Shown here: positions 8,373 through 16,993 of the stretch, piece by piece
Numbering within the stretch: the first letter of the stretch is position 1
Layout: each line of letters starts with the position of its first letter
From: an uncultured Aequorivita sp.
Lineage (GTDB): Bacteria > Bacteroidota > Bacteroidia > Flavobacteriales > Flavobacteriaceae
NCBI GenBank assembly: GCA_937125455.1
Contig: CAKZLK010000016.1
Span: 1-64,000, forward strand
Reading direction: 5' to 3'
DNA: 64,000 nucleotides
Position numbers and translations under genes: made by a program
The notes under the pieces: model-generated
Seen by the model: only the letters and a program-made list of their open reading frames with translations
The model's database searches: none
What the model was told of the DNA's origin: nothing

Positions 8373-8822
8373 CTAAGCATAATCCAAAGTCTTCTTTGAT
8401 TTTCTGTAAAGATAATTGGGATAAATAGTACGCTTAGCAAAACGGTTTAGCTTATCGCTATTCACCATTTTTATATATAGCTGTCTGGTAACCCCAAAGT
8501 ATTCATAGGTACTGCCATCTAGGTAGGTAATCTCCAAAAGCATCCCTTTGTGTTGAAAATCTGCAATACCTGAGTTGGTAATAGTTTCTGTGTATTCTTC
8601 AAGGTTAGCTACTTTAGTTTCTGGGGCGATACTAACTAGAAAGTGATAGCCGTCTATGATCTTGCGGCTGTTTACTTCAGCTTCTTCACGCATCTCATCT
8701 CCATCTTGGAACTTATCTGGATGCCACTCCTTAACCAAGTTTCGGTAACTGGTTTTAAGGGCCTTTAGTTCTATTTCCTTTTCAACTCCAAAGAGTTTCT
8801 TGTATTCGTTGATGCGTTTCAT
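8373..8822 (-). CDS. J-domain / KTSC-domain protein
   Basis: 149 residues. The N-terminal J-like domain (about 5-62) carries HPD at 34-36, the tripeptide that stimulates Hsp70 ATPase. The C-terminal part (about 88-145, ITYLDGSTYEYFGVTRQLY) is a KTSC domain, a small fold of unknown role often found in phage- or lysyl-tRNA-synthetase-linked contexts. The fusion suggests delivery of a KTSC-bound client to DnaK, which is inference. The start is the ATG at 8822. A NotI-like gcggccgc lies just upstream (8837 region) and has no evident meaning. Confidence 0.85.
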   Translation of the reverse strand: MKRINEYKKLFGVEKEIELKALKTSYRNLVKEWHPDKFQDGDEMREEAEVNSRKIIDGYHFLVSIAPETKVANLEEYTETITNSGIADFQHKGMLLEITYLDGSTYEYFGVTRQLYIKMVNSDKLNRFAKRTIYPNYLYRKSKKTLDYA

Positions 8823-9017
8823 AAACTATTTCTTTAGCGGCCGCGAAAGTAGTGTTTAATATTAAAGTATGCGTTATTTATGTAAACTTAATTCGCTTTA
8901 CCGTGAATTTAGAAAACCAAACTGATTAGATTCACTACTTCTGCAACTTCATAAAAAAAGAAACGACTGAAGTATTCTAACTTGATCTGGTTGTAACTGA
9001 AAAGCCTTTTTACACCC

Positions 9018-9854
9018 TCAACCAGTAATAATGAAATTTGACATCATAATCAATGCTGCCAAGATGAGTGAAAACCCTATCATTTTTTCAAGAGTTTTGC
9101 TTTTAATACGTGTATTTAATTTATGTCCAACAATAGCACCTATTGCAAAACCCAACATAATAGGCCAAGCTTTTTCAAGATAGATATGGCCTTGTATATA
9201 GTGACTTATCGATCCCGTAATACTGGTAATAACAATCATAAAAAGTGCGGTTGCGGCAGCAATTTTAGCTGGTATTTTAAAAACCTTGAGCATAATAGGA
9301 GTTTTCATAAAACCACCTCCCACGCCAAATAAACCCGCAAGTGTTCCTGAGAGGATTCCAAAAACAAATACCATATAAAGGCTAACCCGATAGGCCGCAA
9401 AGTGTGCCGTATTTTTAATTACAAAGCGAGGCTTCAACTTATTCAACCTATAAAAAACACCCATCTCCTGGTTGTCGCGCTTCTTTAATTTTACAAAAAA
9501 CGATAACCCAAGAAATAAAACCATCAAGGCAAAAAGAATCTCCAATCGTTTGGCCGAGATATAAGTGAGCAGCATACTTCCTAAAACTACACCTACTATA
9601 GTTGGCAATTCCAGCAAAATGCCCATTTTAAAATCTACATTACTGTTTTTTCTGTTTAAATAGGTTGATATCAGTGAAGATGGAATAAGTGAGATCATTG
9701 CAGCGCCAACAGCAGCATCCAGCTTATAATGAAAGATTGTAATTAAAATAGGCACTATGAAAATGCCGCCACCAAAACCAACAATGGAACCGAAAATGCT
9801 AATTAAAAAACTAATGGCAATTAAAAGAAATAGAAGAAGTTCATGCGAAGGCAT
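9018..9854 (-). CDS. TauE/SafE family sulfite/anion exporter
   Basis: 278 residues with about eight transmembrane helices in two repeats. The duplicated glycine-rich motifs GSIVGFGGGIFIVPIL (about 22-37) and GLFGVGGGFMKTPIML (about 180-195) are the family signature. Members export sulfite, sulfoacetate or other small sulfur-containing anions across the inner membrane; the substrate here is not evident. It has its own promoter (9990-9959). Confidence 0.9.
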   Translation of the reverse strand: MPSHELLLFLLIAISFLISIFGSIVGFGGGIFIVPILITIFHYKLDAAVGAAMISLIPSSLISTYLNRKNSNVDFKMGILLELPTIVGVVLGSMLLTYISAKRLEILFALMVLFLGLSFFVKLKKRDNQEMGVFYRLNKLKPRFVIKNTAHFAAYRVSLYMVFVFGILSGTLAGLFGVGGGFMKTPIMLKVFKIPAKIAAATALFMIVITSITGSISHYIQGHIYLEKAWPIMLGFAIGAIVGHKLNTRIKSKTLEKMIGFSLILAALIMMSNFIITG

Positions 9855-9958
9855 TGGAAAGTTTTAGAGTCATTTACCGTGATTACAACATTTTCCTTGT
9901 TTCAAAAATGTTTTATTTGAAAGAAAATAGGAAATGCAAAGAACCTATTTTCTATATG

Positions 9959-9990
9959 CAAAGTTAGAAAGTTTTGCTTTTATATCTCAA
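9959..9990 (-). promoter_or_regulatory. Promoter of the TauE-type exporter gene
   Basis: On the minus strand: TTG (9990-9988), a 21-nt spacer, TAACTTTG (9966-9959). It sits about 105 nt upstream of the exporter ATG at 9854. Confidence 0.6.
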
Positions 9991-10103
9991 GGATTTAGCA
10001 ATTGTATTTACCTGTATGATTTTTATACAACTACTATTAGTAATTACGAAATAGCAACAAATGAAGTAATTATTTGGGGCTGCAATAACGTATCTATTTA
10101 AAA

Positions 10104-10134
10104 TAAAAAAACCATCCGTTGAGATGGTTTTTTT
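10104..10134 (-). terminator. Terminator of the desaturase/cold-shock transcript
   Basis: accatc and gatggt pair around cgttga, flanked by A-runs and T-runs, so it could act on both strands. It lies 18 nt after the cold-shock stop codon. Confidence 0.8.
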
Positions 10135-10151
10135 GTTTGCTTTTTAAACTG

Positions 10152-10343
10152 TTATAGCAATCTTACTTTAACAGCGCTAAGCCCTTTTTCTCCTTGTTCT
10201 ACATCAAATTGCACTTTATCATCCTCACGAATGTTGTCAATTAGATTTGTTGAGTGAACAAAAATGTCTTGGTCTGTGTCTTTTACTTTTATAAAGCCAA
10301 AACCTTTGGCTTCATTGAAAAATTTTACGGTACCTTCTTTCAT
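10152..10343 (-). CDS. Cold-shock domain protein (CspA type), 63 aa
   Basis: Single-strand RNA/DNA-binding OB fold that melts mRNA structure. RNP1 is KGFGFIKV (about 13-20) and RNP2 is DIFVHST (about 25-31). I use the ATG at 10343; an ATG at 10394 would add 17 Lys-rich residues that read as the A/T-rich leader. It lies 90 nt downstream of the desaturase on the same strand and is probably co-transcribed or cold-induced with it. Confidence 0.93.
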   Translation of the reverse strand: MKEGTVKFFNEAKGFGFIKVKDTDQDIFVHSTNLIDNIREDDKVQFDVEQGEKGLSAVKVRLL

Positions 10344-10433
10344 TACTTTTACTTTTTTAGTATTTATTAGTTTATTTATAATTTTTTTTAACATTGTTTC
10401 TGTCTTTTTAATTAGATAATTGTCATCTGCACT

Positions 10434-11543
10434 TTATTGGCTAACAACAGTTTGTTTTTGCCCCAACAATCGGAGCATTTTAATATGGGCTACTATTGCA
10501 AGCCCAAAGTTTTTCTTAACATGATATTCCATACCATACTCTTCTGCAGTTTCAGCAACAATATTGGTTAGTTTTTTGTAATGCACATGGCATACATCTG
10601 GTAGTATGTGATGTTCAACTTGATAATTCAAACCTCCTATCATCCACGATAAAAGTTTGCTTTTTGGTGAAAAATTACTAGTTGTATTAAATTGATGACT
10701 GTACCAGTCGTCATTCATGACGCCTTCTTTATTGGGCATTGGAAATTCATTATCTGGCATAATATGGGCTACTTGAAAAACGGTACTCACTAAAAGCCCT
10801 GTTACAAAATGCATGCTAAAAAAGGCTAACAATATAATCCACCAAGCCTGCGGTACAATAATCATAGGTAATATTAACGCATAGGTATAATAAAGCATTT
10901 TCCAGCCTATCATAGAGCTCAAAACTTTTTTGAATTCGTGTTTTTTATTAAAGAACCCCATATTTTTATAGCGCGTAAGGCGAACAAAATCTTTTGTGGT
11001 GATCCATGATATGGTAGATATTCCGTAAAAAAACCAAATGTAAATATGCTGAAAACGGTGTAGCCAATAGTGTTTTGCGTGGGGCGAAAACCTTAAAAAA
11101 AACGGTGCATTAATATCATCATCTGCATGTTCTATGTTTGTAAAGCTGTGGTGTAATACATTGTGCTGTACTTTCCATACCGCATCATTCGCACCTATAA
11201 GATTAAAGGTGTACCCCAAAATAGTATTTACTTTTTTATTTCTCGAGTAGGAGCCGTGTATTGCATCGTGCATAATGCCCATGCCAATACCGGACATACC
11301 GAGACCTGCTATCAAATAGGCTACAAAAAGCAGCCAGACTGATGTTATTAAACCCGTAGACAGCAGAATGATTGGAACAAAAAACAATGCCAACATAACA
11401 ATGGTCTTGGTAATCATTGTACCATTGGCGTTTCTACTGATACCATTGGTTTTAAAATAGGCATTTACTCTACTCCGTAATGTTTTAGAAAAGGTGGCGT
11501 TTCGATCTCTCGAAAATTTTGGGCTATGTAAGTTGTTACTCAT
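10434..11543 (-). CDS. Membrane fatty-acid desaturase (acyl-lipid / front-end type)
   Basis: 369 residues. Di-iron membrane desaturase with three histidine boxes: HDAIH (92-96), HNVLHH (127-132) and QVEHHILPDVCHVHY (about 310). The glutamine in place of the first His of the third box is typical of delta-5/6 front-end enzymes, but the cytochrome b5 domain is absent, so electrons must come from a separate carrier. About four transmembrane helices lie at 48-90 and 200-245. Desaturation keeps membranes fluid in the cold; the neighbouring cold-shock gene fits that. TATTTTTG at 11575-11568 may be the -7 box. Confidence 0.92.
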   Translation of the reverse strand: MSNNLHSPKFSRDRNATFSKTLRSRVNAYFKTNGISRNANGTMITKTIVMLALFFVPIILLSTGLITSVWLLFVAYLIAGLGMSGIGMGIMHDAIHGSYSRNKKVNTILGYTFNLIGANDAVWKVQHNVLHHSFTNIEHADDDINAPFFLRFSPHAKHYWLHRFQHIYIWFFYGISTISWITTKDFVRLTRYKNMGFFNKKHEFKKVLSSMIGWKMLYYTYALILPMIIVPQAWWIILLAFFSMHFVTGLLVSTVFQVAHIMPDNEFPMPNKEGVMNDDWYSHQFNTTSNFSPKSKLLSWMIGGLNYQVEHHILPDVCHVHYKKLTNIVAETAEEYGMEYHVKKNFGLAIVAHIKMLRLLGQKQTVVSQ

Positions 11544-11882
11544 ATTTAATTGCTAACACTCAGAAACCAAAAATAAACCCAAAATCGAGGGGTTATACCA
11601 TTGGTTAAAGAATGGCGCTGTGTTTTGCGAATTAATTATGAGGAAAGTTTTTAAAGAGAACTAATATTATTAACCCTACTGGTCTTTACCATAAAACGCC
11701 TGATTCACTACGACTGTTAAAGTATAGTAGAAAGCGAAGGATTAATTAAAATTTGATGGAGATTAAAAAAAGATAAGCTGACTAAATCGTTTCTGGCGTA
11801 AATGTAGTCTAAAATAACGGGGTAATTTCATTTTATATGTTAAAGGATTGATTTACAATTAAATAATTGAAAAAACCGACTA
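11544..11882. other. Intergenic region, 339 nt
   Basis: AT-rich. Apart from the possible desaturase -7 box near 11568, I see no ORF, strong hairpin or repeat. Confidence 0.5.
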
Positions 11883-13196
11883 TTAAAGAATATAAATACG
11901 TACTTTCTTCTTTTTAAGGCGGCTGTTGTTCAATTGGCCTACCAATTGATTGGCAAGAGCTAGCGGTACTGCAACAAACGCACAATCCTGTTTTAGCTCT
12001 ATAGCACCCAATTGTTCCTTTGTTATATTCCCTTGTTTAATAAACAAGCCTGCAATATCTCCTTTGGATATTTTATCTTTTCTTCCACCCGAAATGAAGA
12101 GCGTTTCCCAATATTGTGGCATTAACTGCGCTGCATGAGGAATTTCAATTGGCTCTGTTTTTTCAATAAAATCGGGCAATAGCTGATTTTTCCACTTTAA
12201 TACATAAGCGGTACCTTTTTCATTAACCCTAGCCGTTCTGCCGTTTCTATGAGTAAACTCTGTTGCCGAATGGGGCAGCTCGTAATGAATAATAAATTTT
12301 AATTCGGGAATGTCAATCCCTCTAGCCGCAAGATCGGTTGCAACCAATATCTGGCTGGTGCCATTTCTAAATTTTATAAGTGCCCGTTCTCTGTCTTTTT
12401 GCTCCATCCCTCCCGAAAAGCACGTATGACTCACGTTGCTTTTATTCAGAAAATCACTAACCATTTCAATACTTTCCCTAAAGTTGCAAAAGATAATTCC
12501 AGGTTGATTGCCAAGGTAATGAACAAGTTTTAACAAGGTTTCTAATTTGTCTTTATCAGGAGAAATAATTGTTTTAATTGCAAGTTTTGGATCTGTCTTT
12601 TCTGATAAATAATCCAATACTGTAGGTTTATCCAATTTCACAAACTTAGGAATGCCAACTCCTTGTGTTGCAGATGTTAATATACGTTTACTCACACCTG
12701 TTAATCCATTAATTATTTCACTCATTTCGCTTTCAAAACCTATCTCCAAAGACTTGTCGTATTCATCAAGCACCAAAGTTTTTATACTCGCTTTTGAAAA
12801 TCGGTCATCGTCAAAATGATCCAAAATTCTTCCCGGAGTACCTACCAAAATAGCTGGGGTATGTTTTAATTCTATCTTGTCCTTGCTCTTGGCCCTACCG
12901 CCATAAACGGCATTTACTTTAAAACCAGAACCCATATTTCTAATAACCTGTTCTATCTGTATAGCAAGTTCGCGAGTGGGAACCACAATTAAAGCTTGTA
13001 CTTCAGGATTTTCTGCATCCAAATTTTTAAGAATTGGCAATAGAAACGCCAAGGTTTTGCCCGTTCCCGTGGGAGATAATAGAATTGTGTTTGCCGTTTT
13101 CCCAATTACGGAAATGGCTTGCTCCTGCATCGCGTTTAAGGCCGCTATGTTTAGCTTAGCTAGAATATCCTGTTGATCCTTTATATCGTTTGCCAT
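11883..13196 (-). CDS. DbpA-like DEAD-box RNA helicase with DEYD motif II
   Basis: 437 residues. Motifs in order: SPTGTGKT (41-48), PTRELAIQ (73-80), DEYD (144-147) instead of DEAD, TSAT, ATDLAARGID and HRNGRTAR. The C-terminal ~75 residues (KDKISKGDIAGLF to the end) match a DbpA-type RNA-binding RRM-like domain, which in DbpA binds 23S rRNA hairpin 92, so a role in large-subunit assembly is likely. The Tyr in motif II keeps both acidic metal and catalytic positions. Start and the upstream stop overlap by one base (TAATG) with the helicase at 13196, implying translational coupling. Confidence 0.9.
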   Translation of the reverse strand: MANDIKDQQDILAKLNIAALNAMQEQAISVIGKTANTILLSPTGTGKTLAFLLPILKNLDAENPEVQALIVVPTRELAIQIEQVIRNMGSGFKVNAVYGGRAKSKDKIELKHTPAILVGTPGRILDHFDDDRFSKASIKTLVLDEYDKSLEIGFESEMSEIINGLTGVSKRILTSATQGVGIPKFVKLDKPTVLDYLSEKTDPKLAIKTIISPDKDKLETLLKLVHYLGNQPGIIFCNFRESIEMVSDFLNKSNVSHTCFSGGMEQKDRERALIKFRNGTSQILVATDLAARGIDIPELKFIIHYELPHSATEFTHRNGRTARVNEKGTAYVLKWKNQLLPDFIEKTEPIEIPHAAQLMPQYWETLFISGGRKDKISKGDIAGLFIKQGNITKEQLGAIELKQDCAFVAVPLALANQLVGQLNNSRLKKKKVRIYIL

Positions 13197-14548
13197 TATT
13201 GCTGTTTCTTCTTTTTCTTTGTTGGTTTTGCGGGTGTTTGTGCTTTTGGAGAAATAGCTGTTTGTGCTAGTTGATGCGCCAATATCTTATCTATCAATTC
13301 TTCCTTGGTCAAATGATGGAATACCGTGCTTATTTTTTCCTTAAACTCCGCTGAAATAGTTCGGTTGGGTTTTGTTTTAAAAATTTTCTTTGCCCATAAT
13401 AACGTATTATTTTCCGCAGTGCTTTGGGGGGCAGGCTTTTTCATTTCCTTAAAAACAATGCCTAGTTCTTCTTCAAATTCTGGGATTTCAAAAACCTCTT
13501 CTTGCTGCAGTATGGCTACCGAAAGACCCGTTCCACCTGCCCTGGCCGTCCTACCACTTCGGTGAACGTAGGTTTCATAAGTATCTGGCAAATGGTAATT
13601 TATTACATAGCTAATTTCCTTTACATCAAGTCCGCGAGCTGCAAGATCTGTGGCTACCAATATATCTATATTTCCTTCCCGAAACTGCCCCATCACCCGA
13701 TCACGAATGGCTTGAGTCAAACTACCATGGATGGCACCGGAAGAAAATTTATTAATGGCCAAGTTCTTTGCCAGTTTGTTGACGGCTGCTTTCGTTTTGC
13801 AGAAAATAATTCCACGTTCTCCTTCCTTACTGCTTAAAAAATGCAGCAATACCTCCAGTTTTTCAATGGGTTCCACCACCATAAATTGATGGTCAATACC
13901 CTGATGGCCCAAGGTTTCCATATCAGCTTCTATATGTAGCACGTGCTTGGTCATATAGTTTTGAACCAATTGCTTTATCGCACCGGGCATAGTAGCTGTA
14001 AATAGAAGCGTTCTTCTACTTTTTGGAATCTCCCCAATAATGCTGTCCAAATCGGTTTTTAAGGCAGTTACCATTTCATCTGCCTCGTCCAGCACCAAAT
14101 AGGCAACATTTTTTAGGTCAATGGCGTTTCGGCTAATTAAATCTACCAAGCGTCCTGGAGTGGCCACGACTATGTGGGTAGTGTTCTTTAACCGTTCTAT
14201 TTGAGGTTTTATAGGAATACCGCCACAAAGTGAAGCGATACATATTTCTGGAATATGTGTAGCAAAAGCAACCAAATTGGCATGTATTTGCTGCCCCAAT
14301 TCTCGTGTTGGCGCCAAAATAATAGCTTTTATATTGGTGTTTTTGGGGTCTATAAGTTGTAATAAAGGCAATCCGAAAGCAGCGGTTTTTCCGCTCCCTG
14401 TTTTTGCCAAGGCCACGACATCCTGGGTATGTGTCAAGATCAGCGGAATTGTTTTTTGTTGTATGTCTGTGGGAATAGTAATATTTAGCTCGGCTAAACG
14501 CTGTTCTAGCTGGGAATTGATTCCTAACGTGGAAAAGGTATTGGGCAT
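13196..14548 (-). CDS. DEAD-box RNA helicase (RhlE/SrmB-like)
   Basis: 450 residues. AKTGSGKT (48-55), PTRELGQQ, DEAD (154-157), FTAT as motif III, ATDLAARGLD and HRSGRTAR. The tail is basic (KKKKKQQ), which commonly tethers such helicases to RNA. It is the first gene of a two-helicase operon and overlaps the DbpA-like gene by one base. A TATCTTTG -7-like box lies at 14570-14563, only about 15 nt before the ATG, suggesting a very short leader. Assignment to a specific ribosome-assembly step is not possible from sequence alone. Confidence 0.92.
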   Translation of the reverse strand: MPNTFSTLGINSQLEQRLAELNITIPTDIQQKTIPLILTHTQDVVALAKTGSGKTAAFGLPLLQLIDPKNTNIKAIILAPTRELGQQIHANLVAFATHIPEICIASLCGGIPIKPQIERLKNTTHIVVATPGRLVDLISRNAIDLKNVAYLVLDEADEMVTALKTDLDSIIGEIPKSRRTLLFTATMPGAIKQLVQNYMTKHVLHIEADMETLGHQGIDHQFMVVEPIEKLEVLLHFLSSKEGERGIIFCKTKAAVNKLAKNLAINKFSSGAIHGSLTQAIRDRVMGQFREGNIDILVATDLAARGLDVKEISYVINYHLPDTYETYVHRSGRTARAGGTGLSVAILQQEEVFEIPEFEEELGIVFKEMKKPAPQSTAENNTLLWAKKIFKTKPNRTISAEFKEKISTVFHHLTKEELIDKILAHQLAQTAISPKAQTPAKPTKKKKKQQ

Positions 14549-14731
14549 AAAATAATTTTAGGCAAAGATAGGTAGGCTTTTGGTGTAAAGAGTTAATTGT
14601 GGCAGGAACTTAACACACTACCAAGAGGATTCGTAGTCGCCTTTGCAGAAAACCGTAGCGCCTTAGGTAGTAAAAACGCTTAGGTGCCATTGTATTTAAA
14701 ACCAACTGACTATAAAATTACTAATGGGGCT

Positions 14732-15325
14732 CTACTTCCATATTTTATAATTTATTTCCAACTTCTTTGTTTGGATCAGTTTTCGCCAGTTTATGAATAA
14801 AAGACAGAAAAGAAGTATAAAGCTCAATATTAAGCTAGCAATGGACTGCCAGGAGTAGGTATTTTCAATGAGACTTTCAATGTTTTCAGAGGCGTATTTG
14901 CCAAGGTGCAATGCAACAGTGTCACTTGTAAATTTACCAATGATAAATGCGGGAATAATATAAATAGGCTTTAATCTGGAAATACCGCCCCATAAAAAAA
15001 GAGGTGTCGTGGGAAGTGGCAATAAAGAATATGCAAGTATAATTGCTTGCCCCTTCCATTTATTCTCCTTCATTTTAGCCCCGAGAAACTGAATGTCATT
15101 ATTCTTTGATTCTTTTAAATACTTCGTAGCCAATAATGGCGCATATAAAAGCAAGATGTATCTGCCCAAAACCGATCCAGCTACACCTATTACAATTACG
15201 GCCCACACATTCAATCCATAGATGATCTGAAAAAACATCATTATCGTAAATGCTGGTGGGAAGGGAAATGGAACGATATCAAATAATAACGCACCTAAAA
15301 AAACCAATAGATATTGCCACCACAT
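14732..15325 (-). CDS. VTT/DedA-like membrane protein
   Basis: 197 residues with five or six hydrophobic segments. The pattern PFPFPPAFTIMMFF near the N-terminus and LLPLPTTPLFLWGGI (about 100-114) are Pro/Gly-rich re-entrant-like stretches, similar to the SNARE-associated (VTT) family of probable lipid scramblases or undecaprenyl-phosphate flippases. It is shorter than standard DedA. A second VTT protein lies at 41682-42296. Family assignment is moderate. Confidence 0.65.
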   Translation of the reverse strand: MWWQYLLVFLGALLFDIVPFPFPPAFTIMMFFQIIYGLNVWAVIVIGVAGSVLGRYILLLYAPLLATKYLKESKNNDIQFLGAKMKENKWKGQAIILAYSLLPLPTTPLFLWGGISRLKPIYIIPAFIIGKFTSDTVALHLGKYASENIESLIENTYSWQSIASLILSFILLFCLLFINWRKLIQTKKLEINYKIWK

Positions 15326-15580
15326 TTTATAATTTCTTTACAAGAATTCCTATTTGCAAATTATACAACAAAAGTCTAAATAAATATTTGTTTTAATGGT
15401 CATACTAAAGATGAAAGATAGCTAAATGTGTTTTAGTGATAGCAATTATTAAATCAAATACTATTTTAGATTTCGTTTTCCGTATTGGCTTCGGGTTGAA
15501 AAAGAATAGTTGCGGGTTTATGACGGGAAATTTATGTGGAAATTGTAGAAAAAAGATTAGGTTTTTAACTTAGTTCTTTG

Positions 15581-16117
15581 TTAGCTACCGTTTTTATTTA
15601 TCAAATATATTCTACGGTCATTTTCCCTTTGAAATATTTCGGACATTAATTTATCTGATGGTTTAGGAAATATCTCACAACCAAAAGGTTTCCATTCCAC
15701 CTCTTTTGCCTTTTCTTTTTCATTTTTCAGTATTATCAGAGCTTCATTAATTTTGTCATTTTTAAGTAATGCCCAGAAACCATAAACACGAATATTAGGA
15801 AAATTATTTTCGGTCATTTTGATGAAATCTGAAATCTTACCCTTCCGATAAATTTTAATGAAAATTAAATGCTGTTCATTGTCGGCAAACCATTTTTCGC
15901 TAGATATATAATTTGAAGTGTATTTATCATTAACTTCATAAGTTTCTTTATTCCCAACTGGTTCATCAATAGGTCCGCTAAAATCAGAATCATTTAGGTT
16001 TACAGATATTTTAATTAATTCATCGACAAGGCATTTTATTCTTTTTGAAGAATATTCTTGTCCGAATGTTGATCCGAAGATGAGTAATGCAAATGATATG
16101 AGTATGTTTTTTTTCAA
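15581..16117 (-). CDS. Secreted hypothetical protein in a putative integron cassette (cassette A)
   Basis: 178 residues starting with TTG at 16117 and a clear signal peptide (MKKNILISFALLIFGSTFGQ). The mature part is charged and mostly helical (a repeated-helix pattern around 100-135, GFWALLKNDKINEAL). No family was recognised. The gene is bounded exactly by a 10-bp inverted repeat: GTTAGCTACC (15580-15589) at the stop and GGTAGCTAAC (16120-16129) just before the start, the arrangement expected of a cassette with its own R-boxes. The TTG lies three bases from the repeat. Function unknown. Confidence 0.7.
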   Translation of the reverse strand: MKKNILISFALLIFGSTFGQEYSSKRIKCLVDELIKISVNLNDSDFSGPIDEPVGNKETYEVNDKYTSNYISSEKWFADNEQHLIFIKIYRKGKISDFIKMTENNFPNIRVYGFWALLKNDKINEALIILKNEKEKAKEVEWKPFGCEIFPKPSDKLMSEIFQRENDRRIYLINKNGS

Positions 16118-16119
16118 AT

Positions 16120-16258
16120 GGTAGCTAACGGGTTTGGCTATGGTTTCGTTGCGGAAAAATCCGCCGGGATTTTTCCGATGAGTAACGAATATATTAAAAA
16201 GCGGTGAATTCCGTGCTCGGAATTCAGCCGCAATGAACCATAGCAGGTGTTGTAAGTA
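16120..16258 (-). repeat. Large structured attC-like element between two cassettes
   Basis: A fold of nested inverted repeats: the outer arm gctatggtt (16137-16145) pairs with aaccatagc (16236-16244), and ttgcgg (16149-16154) with ccgcaa (16228-16233). Inside are two perfect hairpins: ggaaaaatcc/ggatttttcc (16153-16176) and gaattccg/cggaattc (16206-16225). The ends are not complementary to each other but to the far ends of the flanking genes, as expected when an attC is split across two cassettes. Integrase is absent. A MITE or RNA element cannot be excluded. Confidence 0.55.
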
Positions 16259-16264
16259 GTTTTT

Positions 16265-16531
16265 TTAAATCAGATATAGAATTATTGAAATCACAATCAG
16301 TAAAACAATTCCAAAGAGAATTAATTCTTTTCGCTTTTCCGCTTTAATCTTTTTTCGAATATCAATTTTTACTTTTTCTAATTCTGAATCCGTCAACTTT
16401 GGAAAGCCATACTCAGGTTTCGAATCAGAAATTTTGTAGCTGCTGCTATCAATTTTTCCACGCCTTTTATCATCACGCGCTTTTTTGCGAGCAAGAGTAG
16501 CTTTAAATTGTGATAAACTTCCGTCGGCCAT
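16265..16531 (-). CDS. Small membrane-anchored hypothetical protein (cassette B), 88 aa
   Basis: A basic, helical N-terminal part (MADGSLSQFKATLARKKA) followed by a C-terminal transmembrane helix (about 67-86, ILFGIVLLIVISIILYL), i.e. a tail-anchored protein. I start at the ATG at 16531; a longer frame to 16627 would run through the upstream structured element. The gene lies inside a perfect 10-bp inverted repeat, gttgtaagta (16249-16258) and tacttacaac (16579-16588), typical of a cassette. The stop is 7 nt from the repeat. Function unknown. Confidence 0.6.
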   Translation of the reverse strand: MADGSLSQFKATLARKKARDDKRRGKIDSSSYKISDSKPEYGFPKLTDSELEKVKIDIRKKIKAEKRKELILFGIVLLIVISIILYLI

Positions 16532-16578
16532 TTGATTGAGTTTTAAAATCAGTTCAATTGTGCGATTTGAGTCAAAAT

Positions 16579-16640
16579 TACTTACAACATGTATATATGC
16601 GAAGTCCCTATTGCTGCTATCCCGCACATGTACGCCGTGT
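16579..16640 (-). repeat. Second, shorter attC-like element
   Basis: acaacatgtatatatgcg (16584-16601) pairs imperfectly with cgcacatgtacgccgtgt (16623-16640), 13 of 18 positions before counting G-U pairs. One end (tacttacaac) is repeated in inverted form after cassette B at 16249-16258. Confidence 0.45.
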
Positions 16641-16993
16641 TTTTTATTTATTAATCATTCAAAACTTTTAAAATATAGCAAACCCATAAGACATACCGAA
16701 CCTAGGGCGTTAACTAAAAATGCCACCTTCACTAAAGCTATGGAGAACAACGGGGGAGAAAAATGTGTGAAATCAAATGTATAAAAAAACTGGAGTTCCC
16801 CTACTCTTTTCCACAAATTATTCGACCAATGGCATCTTCCAAAGTGCAAGAGCAGGAATGTGGTTTGGGCTGTAATAGGTGTTATTCAGCAACTGGACAC
16901 CAAAAATGGGTAAGTATTACTACAGCTGTAGAAATACTAAAAATTAAGGGTTTCAACACAAAGTTGGGAGGTTATTACCACCTCCCAACGTAT
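16641..16993. other. Intergenic region with a 26-bp palindrome
   Basis: No convincing gene. An 84-residue plus-strand frame (16763-17017) runs into the terminator and the PLP-enzyme tail and is rejected. At 16913-16938 lies a near-perfect palindrome, agtattactacag / ctgtagaaatact, with one mismatch per arm. It may be a regulatory site or a remnant of mobile DNA. Confidence 0.4.
16963..16989 (-). terminator. Hairpin after the PLP-enzyme gene
   Basis: gttgggaggt (16963-16972) and acctcccaac (16980-16989) form a perfect 10-bp stem with a 7-nt loop just past the stop codon at 16994. The following U-tract on the minus strand is weak (ctttgtgttg). Confidence 0.65.

Noticed and set aside
8837-8844. 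NotI-like gcggccgc just before the J-domain gene.
   Set aside because: A chance 8-mer; no flanking vector or repeat sequence.
16532-16627. Longer N-terminus of the 88-residue cassette B protein.
   Set aside because: It reads through the second attC-like element, so the later ATG is more likely.
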